From contig NC_087071.1 in NCBI RefSeq assembly GCF_963678635.1, forward strand, positions 41,804,153-41,868,152: DNA of 64,000 nt, in the 5' to 3' direction. Position numbers and translations under genes: made by a program. The DNA is from Symsagittifera roscoffensis. Lineage: Eukaryota > Xenacoelomorpha > Acoela > Convolutidae. The notes under the pieces were generated by a model. That model saw nothing but the letters and a program-made list of their open reading frames with translations, searched no databases and had not been told where the DNA came from. How positions within the stretch are numbered: the stretch's first letter is position 1; the number at the start of each line of letters is the position of its first letter. Positions 47,951 to 57,618 of this stretch are shown here, piece by piece.

Positions 47951-49552
47951 AGCCCTGAAATATCTCTGAAACAGCCCTGATAAAACCAGCTCGGATTCAG
48001 AGCTGAATTATTTCTGAAACAGCCCTGAAAACCCCTGAATTCAGCCCTGAATTATCTCTGAGTCAGCGCTTGAATATCCCAGAAACAGTCCTGAAAATCC
48101 CAGATCTGATTCAGCCCTGAGTTATCTCTGAAACAGCCCTGAAAATCACAGCTTCGAATCAGCGCTGAATTATCTCTGAAGCAGCCCTGATAAACCCATC
48201 TCTGAGCGCTGAATTATGTTTGGATAAGCACTGAAAATCCTAGCTCTGAATCAGCGAGGAGTTATATCTGAAACAGCTCTGAAAATCCGAGCTCGGAATC
48301 AGCCCTGAATTATCTCTAAGGAAGCCCCTTAAATTCTAGCTCTGAATCAACGTTGAATTATCTCTGAAACACCCCTGAAAAGTCCAGCTCTGAATAAGCC
48401 CTGAAATATCTCTAAAACAGCCCTGATAATCCAACCTCTGAATCAGCACTGAATTATCTCTGAGACGATCCCTAAGAATCCAAGCTCTAAATCAGACCTG
48501 AAAACTCAAGATCTGAATCACCTTTGAATTATCGCTGGAAAAGCCCTGTAAACCCCTGCTCTGAGTAAGCCCTGAATTATCTCTGAAGCAGTCAAGATAT
48601 TACCAGCTCTGAATCAGGGCTGAAGAATCTCTGCAAAAGAGATGAAAAGTCCAGCTCTGAATCAGCCCTGAATTATCTCTGAAACAACCCTGAAAACCCC
48701 TGCTCAGAATCAACGGTAAATTATCTCTGAAACATCCCTGATAATCCAAGCTTTGAATCAGCAGTGAAAAATCTCTGGAACAGCTCTGAATATCCCAGAT
48801 CAGAATCATCGCTGAATTGTCTCTGGGAGAGCAGATTAAAATCACAGATCTGGATCAGCACTGAATAATCTCTGAAACAGCCCTGATAATCCGAGCTCTG
48901 AATCAGCACTGAAATATCTGTGGAACAGCTCTGAAAATCCGAGCTCAGAATCATCCCTGACTTATCTCTGAAACAGGCCTGATAACTTCACCTCTGAGTC
49001 AGCGCTGAATTATCTGTGGAACATCCTTGAAAACCCCAGCTCAGAATCAGCGCTGAATTATCTCTCCAACAGCGATCAACTTCAGTTTTGATGCCGAATA
49101 ATCTCTGAAACTCGGAATCAGCCCTGATTTTCAGTATAGCCATTGGCATCATGAATTAACCATAATTCAGGGCTGCACAAGAGATGATTGTGATTGTCTG
49201 AGAAAACTGAAAACTCTTAGTATCAAAAACAAAGAGGTTAAATATAGGAACTCACCTGATCAAGGTAAAGGATTTTACCTAAGCGTAATAAATTGGTTTA
49301 GAAGCAATTCTATTCTTTTTGATGTATCTCTATTATCAGTTGAGTTTAATCAAGTGTCATAATCTGTCGACTATGATAGATTTTCGTGATAAATAATTAT
49401 ACTCCTATCCAGAATGCAATGCTATTCATGTCGAATGTATTTTTCGTAAAAAGTTACCAAAAAATTTTCTGACTGATCATAACTATAAATACCAACTAAA
49501 TTTTCGGTGAGTTATCAGTTACATCATTCTCAAAAAAATTTTCTAAACCAAC

Positions 49553-49837
49553 ATGTTGTCTTGCTTCGACCCATCACAGTGGTGTTCAGAATGGAAACTT
49601 GTAAAGAAAAACACTATCAATTCATTAGAACTTTCAAAACCTGAAGAGGTCATATATTGGCTGGTTGCTTTCCTCGGGAGAGCATGCTCAGAATCATCCC
49701 TGACTTATCTTCGAAACAGGCCTGATAACCTCACCTCTGAATCAGCGCTGAATTATCTGTGGAACATCCTTGAAAACCCCAGCTCAGAATCAGCGCTGAA
49801 TTATCTCTGGGACAGCAGATTAAATTCTCAGCTCTGA
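49553..49837 (+). CDS. Chimeric ORF: element gag-like start fused to satellite
   Basis: A 94-codon frame starts MLSCFDPSQWCSEWKL and continues SKPEEVIYWLVAFLGRA, matching the ORF at 50484. After about residue 46 it enters the minisatellite in a forward frame that happens to be open and encodes SESALNYLWN-type repeats. Sequence upstream includes TATAAATACC (about 49483), a possible promoter element. It looks like the accidental product of the 931-bp duplication rather than a selected gene. Expression is unknown. Confidence 0.35.
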   Translation: MLSCFDPSQWCSEWKLVKKNTINSLELSKPEEVIYWLVAFLGRACSESSLTYLRNRPDNLTSESALNYLWNILENPSSESALNYLWDSRLNSQL

Positions 49838-50002
49838 TTCAGCGCTGAAGTATCTCTGGAAAAAGCCTGAAAATCACAGCTTCGAATCAGCCCTGAATTA
49901 TGTCTGAAACAGCCCTGATAACCCCAGCTCTAGTGTTAAGATATGTCTGGAACAGCCCTGAAAATCCCAGCTCAGAATCAGCGCTGAATTATCTTTCGAA
50001 CA

Positions 50003-50293
50003 GTGATCAACTTCAGTTTTGATGCCGAATTATCTCTGAAACTCGGAATCAGCCCTGATTTTCAGTATAGCCATTGGCATCATGAAATAACCATGATTCA
50101 GGGCTGCAAAAGAGATGATTGTGATTGTCTGAGAAAACTGAAAACTCTTAGTATCAAAAACAAAGTGAATAAATATAGGAACTCACCTGATCAAGGTAAA
50201 GGATTTTACCTAAGCGTATTAAATTGGTTTAGAAGCAATTCAATTCTTTTTGATGTCTCTCTATTATCAGTTGAGTTTAACCAAGTGTCATAA
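50003..50293 (+). other. Open frame within the putative LTR-like segment
   Basis: A 96-codon frame from a non-ATG or weak start includes SHWHHEITMIQGCKRDDCDC and SVLNWFRSNSILFDVSLLS. The matching segment in copy 1 (49072 onward) is interrupted by an early stop. As it lies in a region with LTR-like arrangement, I regard it as non-coding with a chance open frame, though the residue mix is not low-complexity. Confidence 0.2.
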
Positions 50294-50483
50294 TGTGTCG
50301 ACTATGATAGATTCTCGTGATAAACAATTATACTCCTATCCAGAATGCAATGCTATTCATGTCGAATGTGTTTTTCGTGAAAAGTTACCAAAAAAAATTC
50401 TGACTGATAATAGCTATAAATACCAACCAATTTTTAGGTGAGTTAGCAGTTAAATCATTATCAATAAATTTTTCATAACAAAC

Positions 50484-51591
50484 ATGTTGTCTTGCTTCGA
50501 CCCATCACAGTGGTGTTCAGAATGGAAACTTGAAAAGAAAAACACTATCAATTCATTAGATCTTTCAAAACCTGAAGAGGTGTTATCTTGGCTGGTTGCT
50601 CTCCTCGGGAGAGCACGCTCAGAAAAAAAAAGCGACAAGGCTGCAGAAGGAATGATTCCCGCAGTCCTTTAAGATTTGAATTTCTTCCTCAGTCAATGTG
50701 GAGTGCAAGCAATCTTGAAGTTGAGGAGTCTTTTTTTTGGCCGATAACCTCTAAGAGATGACGTTCAATGAGAAGCAAAAATTCATACGAGACTACTGTA
50801 GGCCCAGAGAAAATGCTCATTTTGACAGTTCAGAAACAAGAAGTGTCTGAAGACAATGAACTTGGAGGTAGTAGTTAAGTTGCTCGGTATTTTCTGACCT
50901 TAAAATAAGATGCGGAATACTAATTGATGCGAATGAATTTCTTCTCGGGACTTAGATCAGAGGACTCTAAACACAAGTTAATTGAGGCTCAAAGAAATAA
51001 AAAAGGCTTGAATCTTTTTTACAGTTTAGCTTTTTTACAGTTTAGCGATCACGAACAATTTTTTGTTGGAACCTCTAAGAAGAATATTTAAAAAGATTTT
51101 GCAATTCTAAGTCAATATTCACAAAACCAGAAAAAGTTAACAATGGCAATAAACCGGAATATCCAAACTGCTGAGAAAATTGACCGGGTATAAGTCTTGT
51201 CTCTCAACGGATAAGAATTTTAACTCAGATGGTACTATAGGTCACTTTGCGAAAAAGTTTCAAATAAGTTAAGAAACAACAACAAAGGTAAGAGTATGTT
51301 TAATGAACGAGTAAACAATCATCCTGATGGCATCAATCCTCAGAGATGGAACTAGAAAATTCTGAAAACGGCACTAAAGTAGGAATGCTTTTCGCACCAA
51401 ATCTCATCGGCATGCCCGCCGCGTGGGAAAGTGTGCTCATTGATAACACTGAATGAAAATGCAAATGGACACATGTTCTGATACAAAAGAGAAATCGTGG
51501 AGCATCTGAAAGTAGCTTGGAAGACCTACCCTTGTTGGAATTGCTCGAACTCTAGAAGGATACGATAACTCTATCTTAAAGAAACAGCCTT
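50484..51591 (+). pseudogene. Decayed gag-like region of a second LTR-type element
   Basis: Starts with an ATG frame (50484-50672) encoding MLSCFDPSQWCSEWKLEKKN and SWLVALLGRARSEKKSDKAA, ending AAEGMIPAVL. Broken forward frames follow, for example FFLSQCGVQAILKLRSLFF. It lies between an LTR-like segment and a Ty3/Gypsy-like RT relic, the position of gag. No capsid or zinc-knuckle signature was seen, so the name rests on context. Confidence 0.35.
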
Positions 51592-52200
51592 TTGCGACTT
51601 GACATGGAAAAGTTGAATCAACTCAAATATACCTCGGCCAGTTGTGCGATCGAACATGGATTTTGTAATCCCTGGATGCGATCTCTTACCAACCCATTGT
51701 TTTTTACATGTGATAGATGGGCTCTCAGGAGCATTGCTGACAGTCAAAGGTTACAAGGCTCAGGCGAAACTGAGTTCTGGAACCCCATCAGTTTTCTGCA
51801 AAGATTGCAAAGTTCCGTTGCCGATGAAAGTGGCAGTAAAAGCAAAGCTATAGGACATAATCAGCCAGGGAGTCATCGAGCCAGTGCAGCTCGGAGGAAA
51901 AACCATTGTGTCACCAGTCTTAATGAAGAGAAAAAAAACGATGACCTCAGACTGTGTGCCGACCACAAAGTTCACTTCGATGGACGAAGACAACCAATAA
52001 CCCTACATGGAGCCAGTTTTCCACAACTTGCACGGAGTTTAGCAAATGGACTACCAAAAAGAGCAGTTAAGCCTTTTAATTGGAGGCATAGGAAAAATGT
52101 TTTGTGCCAACAAAAATTACTAATGACAAATAGAAAAATCTCCAAAACGAAGGGAAAAACAATAACAGAAATTCAGATCATCTACCATAACAGGTTCTGA
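51592..52200 (+). pseudogene. Ty3/Gypsy-type reverse transcriptase N-terminal relic
   Basis: In the frame 51644 onward the sequence reads KDCKVPLPMKVAVKAKL, a stop at 51851, then DIISQGVIEPVQLGGKTIVS and PVLMKRKKTMTSDCVPTTKF. The order K-x-x-x-V-P followed by x-x-G-V-I-E-P-V and a V-x-K-K block is characteristic of the fingers region of Ty3/Gypsy reverse transcriptase. Palm motifs with the catalytic Asp residues are not found before 52.5 kb, so the enzyme is truncated. A longer overlapping frame (51592-52200) is open but has no motif and is probably a shadow. Confidence 0.6.
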
Positions 52201-52561
52201 CTTAAGTGAAAAAATCTCTTCAAGCCGAACAAAGACAGGGAAGCACAGCTTGCGGTTTTCATCATTCGACGTGGAACCAACAAGTCGTGGATCCAATCAG
52301 GTCGATCAGAATCGAATTTTCTTGTAAGCGATAACAAGGTTGCAAAATGCAGTCCAGATACCAAAACCACAGATTAAACCAGTGATGATGCCGATGATTA
52401 AACTCCAGTGGAGTATGAAAACGAAGAAGTACCTTCACCAACTCCAGATGATCACCCTGAACCGATCTCAGACGAAATCAAACAATCTTCAAGGTTCCGC
52501 TAAACAACAAAACACAACGGAGATCCTTTACCTTATTACAAAAAGAAATTAGAGATGATAG

Positions 52562-52960
52562 TCTGAGAAATCAGCCTTGATAAAACTCCTAGTATGAATT
52601 TTAAGAGCAAAAACAAAGGAACTGACTTGATCCGTTGCAGCGTTTTAAAATGGTTCACTAGCAACCGTATCTTTCTTTGCTGTCTCTTTATTATCAGTGG
52701 AGATTACCTTACTGTCACAATGTGTCAACTATCATCAGTACTATCTATGAATGCAAGCCATATATGTCGAATGGTAAAAACGTGTGGAAACACGCGAACA
52801 AGAATTTCATTCAACCTCTCTGACTTACCTTCTTTCTTTCTTAATTTTTCCACTCTTTATACCTAGAAATCACAACTAAATTTTTGGTCGTTTTCACTCA
52901 CATCGATTTGATTAAAAATTTTAAAACAATTCTCTTGCTATGCAAAGATCCAGAACATCA
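52562..52960 (+). repeat. Diverged third copy of the 49.2-kb/50.1-kb segment (possible right LTR)
   Basis: From CTGAGAAATCAGCCTTGATA the sequence aligns, with many substitutions and gaps, to 49194-49600 and 50125-50530. Shared blocks include TATCAAAAACAAAG-like, ATTATCAGTTGAGTTTA-like, CATGTCGAATG-like and CAACTAAATTTT-GGT. Together with copy 2 it flanks the gag-like and RT relics, as a pair of LTRs would. No matching primer site or polypurine tract was identified, so LTR status is inferred. Confidence 0.45.
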
Positions 52961-53063
52961 ACCATTATTATTACAGGCCTTGATCAGTGGCCACCTATAA
53001 ATGATCAGTATATTTGCATCACTGATTCGACATACCCCTGTGACGTCAACCGGGCCTAACAAT

Positions 53064-53068
53064 ACCCC
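53064..53068. repeat. Target-site duplication, left copy
   Basis: ACCCC directly before the left LTR; the same five bases follow the right LTR at 57944-57948. Confidence 0.8.
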
Positions 53069-53359
53069 TGTTATCCGTACGGATAAACTAGATATCCAAT
53101 AGAACTCAGTACAACTAAAACAAGTTACACAGATTGTTCATAGTTCTAATTCTTAACCATATGTACTTATTTGAACGTAATCTTATAGATGTCTGATGTA
53201 ATTAGGTACCTATTAACCCAACACCATAATCAATAGTTATTTATGAGTCTTATTTATGAAATTAAATGGATAACAGAATCTTCTTGTTTCTTATCTCTAA
53301 TTACACAGCATGTCTCAATTCATATCTAACCGATATACACCGAATCCGTGGGTATAACA
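53069..53359 (+). repeat. Left LTR, 291 bases
   Basis: Matches the right LTR from TGTTATCCGTAC through AATAGAACTCAGTACAACT and TTGTTTCTTATCTC to the TATAACA end. It has a 19-base stretch near its end (within 53334-53356) that the right LTR lacks. It also lacks an internal stretch of several tens of bases that is present in the right LTR. Confidence 0.85.
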
Positions 53360-53780
53360 TGGCGCAGCCAGCACTCACAAAAAACCCACTGGGTATCGCG
53401 CCATTCTGGCAGAAAGCCATGGAGGAATTCCCAACCGAGTAGGAGAAATGAAATCAGCAGCTCTATCTAGGAATCGTCGCAAAAGACGGAATAAATCTGC
53501 AAAAACTGTTACAAGATCCACCCATAATACGGAAACCCCAAGAGCCTGGTTATGAACTCCCTGTGGAGAGGGAAACTCAATCACAAACTAGGGACTGGAA
53601 CATACGTAATCAGGAGAAAAAGATACAGTGGGATAACCAGTGTGCCCAATTGGATAACTTGGGACGCACCGTGGACGGAATACCATGGGAGGAAGCCGAC
53701 ACTATAGCCCGGAAAAATATATATCCTAAGCGATTCCAAAGGACGCAGTATTCCGATACATATTCAGGAAAAAGTTGAAC
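53359..53780 (+). pseudogene. Remnant of gag, nearly all deleted
   Basis: The ATG at the primer site opens a frame of 27 codons (MAQPALTKNPLGIAPFWQKA) that stops at TAG (53440). A second short open piece (53563-53778) includes RETQSQTRDWNIRNQEKKIQ. RT sequence begins only about 400 bases after the LTR, so capsid, nucleocapsid and protease are missing. The element could not make its own particle. Confidence 0.55.
53360..53376 (+). other. Primer binding site overlapping the gag start codon
   Basis: TGGCGCAGCCAGCACTC follows the terminal CA of the left LTR. The gag ATG shares its TG with this site (ATG at 53359-53361), so translation would begin at the primer site. The tRNA primer was not identified. 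Confidence 0.6.
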
Positions 53781-54630
53781 AAGAAATCAAATCTCTAATT
53801 GAACAACGTCATCTTGTGATACTCGATAGCTGTAGCGACAAGCAGCTCATAAGCCTAATTGTAATTACTGTAAAGAAAGATCATACAATAAAACTAGCAA
53901 TGGACTCAAAGCAAAGTAACAAAGCGATACATAAGAACAAGTATCAAATGCGGAATATCGACGTACTCCTGGATAACGTAGCCCAATCAGCTCAGGAGGG
54001 TAATAAAACAAGGGACAACATATTTTTCTACAATTGACCTTCGCTATGCCTACAGTCAATTATAATAGGTGGGCAAGGAACCGGCACTTACCAATTTCAA
54101 ACTGGATTCTACGGGCTCACGGATATGCCCGCAGAACTCCAGAAGACCATTGATCTAACTTTAAACAACGAAAAGGATGAATTCGCTTTTCTCGACGACA
54201 TCTTAATAATATCCCACGGAACAAAAGAACAACTTATCGAAAAATTGAAAAGAGTTTTAGACAAGTTAGACCAAGAAAATTTGGCTACTGCTGTAAATAA
54301 GTGTAAACTCGGTTGTAAAGAAGTCGAGTGGCTGGGTTTTGTCATAAATGAATACGGAGTTATACCGATGCACAAGAAAACCGACGCAATCGAAAATCTT
54401 CAAGATCCCAAAACTTCAAACAACTCAAAAATTTTATGGGCTCAGTTCATCATTTAAATAAGTTTGTACCAAACCTGGCTCAACTTGGTACACCGCTTAG
54501 ACCGCTCTTATCATCTTCTTCCAAATTTCACTACATTTGGGAAGAAAAACATGAGAGGGCGTTTAAAACCGTTTGGTGCTGTGATGCACCAAGTAATTCA
54601 GTCGGAAGACAGTTTCACTTTCAATAAAAA
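53755..54630 (+). pseudogene. Ty3/Gypsy-type reverse transcriptase, frame-broken
   Basis: A segment to 54037 reads HIQEKVEQEIKSLIEQRHLV and then LIVITVKKDHTIKLAMDSKQ, the fingers region. Motif A follows in another frame (FSTIDLRYAYSQL, Asp at 54036-54038). The next frame (54125-54457) covers FYGLTDMPAELQ (motif B) and FLDDILIISHG; the catalytic YxDD box is FLDD (54188-54199), with Phe replacing Tyr. Then WLGFVINEYGVIPMHKK and, after another shift, LNKFVPNLAQLGTPLRPLL and FHYIWEEKHERAFKTV, the connection region. The RNase H domain that should follow is largely missing. At least three frame changes. Confidence 0.8.
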
Positions 54631-55670
54631 GTCTCACCAAATATGTCAAACAGAAACTACAGATCAACCGGAAGAATGTCAAGCCATTCCATTGAAGGAG
54701 GAAGATGTACCGTTATTTCGGAAAAATCTCCGGAAAGCACTCGATGTTGACTTTCTCGCGGCAGCCACAAAACGCGATCGCAATCTCCAACCCCTCATTA
54801 ATATGGTATGACAACAAAAGTGGGATCAAATCAAAGCCTGCTACGGAGCGTACTTTTACAATGTGCGTAACAGATTGTCCGTCCAAAATAACGTGCTACT
54901 CTACGAAGACAGAGCAGTAATCCCTAAACAATTGAGGCAAATCATACTCGACTCGATCCACTTGACACATCCGCGACAGATTACAGCAGCACAGAACTGC
55001 CAGGAATGTCGCGTCAAAGGTAAGTCCCTTCAAGTAATAACCGGAAAAAAACACTTCACTGGCCTAGACGCAGTAGTAGAACCGTATGAAAAAATCCAAT
55101 TGGATTTTGCCGGACCATTACCAGATGAAAACAATAAAGATGTGTACATTCTAGTTGGGGTAGATAGTTTCTCGAGATTCCTATCAACAAAAGTGGTAGC
55201 TAATAACAAAGCAGATAGGACCAGTAAATTTATGCAGACGCATATGGTAAATCACGGCGTACCACGCAATATCCGATGTGACCAAGCCTAAGGGTTTCGG
55301 GCTAAAAAATTTATGATCTATAGTAAAAGCAATAACATTATATTGATATTTGCTCCAGTCGACGATCATCGCTCAATGAGCAAAGTAGAAAGACTCATCA
55401 GAAGTTTAAAAACTCGTCTGTACACCGTAAATAATACACCATATAAACTAATACAACGTATAATAAACTAATGTCGGACGTAGCAGAGTTAATCAAGACA
55501 CTGCGTATTGCACCGCACGCGACAACAAAAATTTGAGGCACACTACGGGCGTAAACCAAACACCCCGCTAAGTAATTTCTGCACAACACCAAAAAATCTC
55601 TAACCTCTCATGGGAAAACACAAAACTTTCGTATTTAGATGAAAAGATCCTCACAAAAACTGCCCTCATG
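54631..55670 (+). pseudogene. Integrase with exact D,D-35-E spacing but a stop in the core
   Basis: After a linker (QPEECQAIPLKEEDVPLFRK, DRNLQPLINMV) comes a shortened zinc-binding region with HLTHP and CQEC. The core follows: first Asp in IQLDFAGPLP (55103), second Asp in IRCDQA (55280), Glu in SKVERLIRSLK (55388). Exactly 35 residues separate the last two in one frame. A TAA at 55289 interrupts the core. C-terminal pieces in shifted frames read HYGRKPNTPLSNF and LSWENTKLSYLDEKILTKTAL, the usual post-core segment. It would insert cDNA into host DNA, producing the 5-base duplication seen here. Confidence 0.8.
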
Positions 55671-56123
55671 CCCAAAGCAATATGGAATAGAGACATTAAC
55701 AGTGAGGACGAATTGAGTGTAATGTACAAAGGTAACTACCTCCCCGAGCCATCCTTTGAACCAGCGGGACCATCAAAACAGGCGGATCCAGTTAGGACAT
55801 CAGGAAAGAGTAAAACAACCAATCCTAGCCACTCTGAGACATCGAAGAACCAAGTGAAACTTTCGGACACAGACGAGGACGATGAGTTTGATCGAGCCCT
55901 GATAAAAAAGTTCCCAATAGGTGCGCACCTTCCACTGAAAAATATGCCTTATGACTTACAAAAAGTTAAACGATCTTTTCTCGCTGATAACCCGCAAAAC
56001 GATATTTCATACATAAGAACAAGAAAACTCATGCGTTGGCTTACAAAAAAAAGAAAAACAAAGGCTAGAGAGAGCCCCTCTGGTTTTTCTAAAAGATCGT
56101 TTTATAGGACCCCAGAACACTAG
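55668..56123 (+). CDS. Post-integrase ORF, first part, unrecognised
   Basis: A 151-codon frame beginning MPKAIWNRDINSEDELSVMY. Its first 25 residues look like the tail of the integrase. The rest has a Ser/Thr/Lys-rich stretch (GPSKQADPVRTSGKSKTTN), an acidic patch SDTDEDDEFDRALIKKF and a basic end (KLMRWLTKKRKTKARE) that could be a nuclear-localisation signal. No family recognised. It may be an extended integrase C-terminus or an accessory protein. Confidence 0.4.
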   Translation: MPKAIWNRDINSEDELSVMYKGNYLPEPSFEPAGPSKQADPVRTSGKSKTTNPSHSETSKNQVKLSDTDEDDEFDRALIKKFPIGAHLPLKNMPYDLQKVKRSFLADNPQNDISYIRTRKLMRWLTKKRKTKARESPSGFSKRSFYRTPEH

Positions 56124-56133
56124 AGACCCAAAA

Positions 56134-56535
56134 TTGGGCAAACGTATGGAACAAGTGGCAAGAAAATTGGGTACAATAGCACGAAAAACAAAAAATCCTG
56201 GGGTATTTAGTGCACAATTTAAAATAATCGAAAACTGGTCAATCATTATTTACTCGACACACACTCCTTGGGTTCGGGAAGATGGAAAACGACCGAGAGT
56301 ATTAAAACACGACGGTCTAGCTTTTGTACCGGACCCTCGAGTATACGGAAATTGTAGACCGGCGCAACTAAAAGATTTTGTAGCATACAAACATTTACCA
56401 AGAGCTAAACCCCGTATTTCAGCTGCAGGATTTGACCAAACAAAACCAACTCGTTCAAGTTGCCCAGGGCAGATATACTCTCACCCATTCGCCAGGAAAC
56501 AGGAAATAACGGTGCAAAATCATCAACATCTGTGA
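56134..56535 (+). CDS. Post-integrase ORF, second part, unrecognised
   Basis: A 133-codon frame just after the previous one. It encodes MEQVARKLGTIARKTKNPGV, WSIIIYSTHTPWVREDGKRP and HDGLAFVPDPRVYGNCRPAQ. It is basic and non-repetitive, with the look of a folded domain. A stop (56121) separates it from the ORF before. I do not know this domain, and no membrane segment suggests an envelope. Possibly a frame-split continuation of one protein. Confidence 0.4.
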   Translation: MGKRMEQVARKLGTIARKTKNPGVFSAQFKIIENWSIIIYSTHTPWVREDGKRPRVLKHDGLAFVPDPRVYGNCRPAQLKDFVAYKHLPRAKPRISAAGFDQTKPTRSSCPGQIYSHPFARKQEITVQNHQHL

Positions 56536-57140
56536 GCCCCAAACGAAAGCCACCCAAAAACAAGGAATCGCAAGTCATTAGGGCCACAGCGCATCCATAA
56601 AGCGACACTAGCAACTCTGAGAAGACAACCTCAAACTTCTAAACAAAAACCAACGGCTAGTAAAAGCCTCAAATCGCCCAGTCGTACAGGAAAAGGCAGC
56701 CCAGAAAAAATACGCAGAGACAACACACCTATTGAATTCGAATGTGACACGTCAATCTCGATATCATCGGATGAATCTATCGGCCAAAACAATACGCAAT
56801 CACCACAGACGCCCCCAGCCAAAAAAGTGGACAGGAAAAACACGCCGCCACAAGAAATCCTACCAAGCAGAAGATCCACAAGGACTAAGACAAGCGCGCT
56901 CGCAAATAAATTTGGAAATGCGATCTCGATCAGCACGGTTGATAATGCCAACACCGCGGACACCGCGGTCTGTAACATAACAATACAACCTCTGGAGACT
57001 AAAGAAGTAGAACCAACTTCACAAGCAGCAGGCATCACTCACGAATCCTCAACAGACATTAATTGCATCGAAATCAGCACACACCAGGGAACAACAGAAC
57101 AATTAAAAATTGAGGAAAACATTGTTGGGCCAAAAATATA
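56536..57140 (+). pseudogene. Low-complexity C-terminal tail of the post-integrase ORF
   Basis: Forward frames to 57141 encode Lys/Ser/Pro/Thr-rich sequence (KQKPTASKSLKSPSRTGKGS; later ISISSDESIGQNNTQSPQTP and KVDRKNTPPQEILPSRRSTR), then an acidic, Thr-rich end. It looks disordered. It ends about 460 bases before the polypurine tract. Confidence 0.35.
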
Positions 57141-57602
57141 AAATTGCGCCTCCATACGCGACACAACTGATCGGAAGGATAAACTGTTCACACCGACGAA
57201 GACGACCACACGATCAGATTCACCACAAAACGATCCGAGAGATAATTTGTAAACGGCAACATATACAACCACGCGACCCGAATCGCCAGAAACCCCGACG
57301 CGATGAGCAATTAGCTCACGTTACGTAACCGACAGGCCAATGGGATCCTCGTATTCGCCAAATAAATCGCTAATCGACAGCTTCAACGACGCAATGAAAA
57401 TCCTCAAATCAATTTCGCCTACGAAAAATTCAATGACATTCCGGAGAGAATGTGAAAAACAAGAACGTACTTAGTACCTACTGAGACCAACGAAGGCGAA
57501 GATCAGCGAAAAGGACAACCAAAAAACTCCCCCGATCCCACCTCCAACGAACAAAGAGGACCAACCAGGAAAACCAGATAACATATGATGTCTTCATCAT
57601 TT
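57141..57602. other. Non-coding 3' part of the LTR element
   Basis: No supported frame beyond a short basic piece (57110-57328). Leads into the polypurine tract. Confidence 0.4.
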
Positions 57603-57618
57603 AGAAAAGAAGGGGGAA
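57603..57618 (+). other. Polypurine tract
   Basis: AGAAAAGAAGGGGGAA lies immediately before the right LTR, where plus-strand DNA synthesis is primed. Confidence 0.8.

Larger units (their letters stand above)
31085..49073 (+). repeat. 18-kb minisatellite of 48-bp units with higher-order structure
   Basis: The whole stretch is built of diverged copies of a 48-base unit, about 370 of them. Each unit contains four CTGAA cores, typically CTGAATCAGCG, CTGAATTATCT, CTGAAACAGCC and CTGAAAATCCCAGCT, so the core spacing is 11, 11, 11 and 15 bases. The palindrome TCAGCGCTGA is common. All three forward frames have a TGA stop in every unit. One reverse frame is free of stops because 48 is a multiple of 3; it spells a 16-residue motif (FQGCFRDNSALIQSW plus one). 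Unit variants recur in fixed order, showing higher-order repeats. No gene is supported inside. Confidence 0.95.
49074..50623 (+). repeat. 931-bp tandem duplication joining satellite and retroelement sequence
   Basis: GATCAACTTCAGTTTTGATG starts at 49074 and 50005, and ATGTTGTCTTGCTTCGACC at 49553 and 50484: 931 bases apart in both cases, so there is no net length difference between copies. Homology runs to GCTCAGAA at about 49690 and 50621. There copy 1 returns to satellite sequence (49690-50004), whereas copy 2 continues into element sequence. The junction base run CTCAGAA is also a satellite motif, suggesting recombination through short homology. A coding-type comparison of about 140 bases shows about eight substitutions. 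Confidence 0.85.

Noticed and set aside
32150-48954. Many reverse-strand ORFs of 60-197 codons made of a 16-residue repeat
   Set aside because: They follow from a 48-base unit lacking stops in one reverse frame. They begin and end at random unit variants, and the 433-base period breaks the frame, so I do not annotate them as genes.
31085-49073. CRISPR-like array
   Set aside because: Units are contiguous and diverged, with no constant repeat alternating with unique spacers, and the setting is eukaryotic.
51592-52200. The 202-codon forward frame as a gene in its own right
   Set aside because: The recognisable RT residues lie in an overlapping frame, so this frame is probably a shadow.
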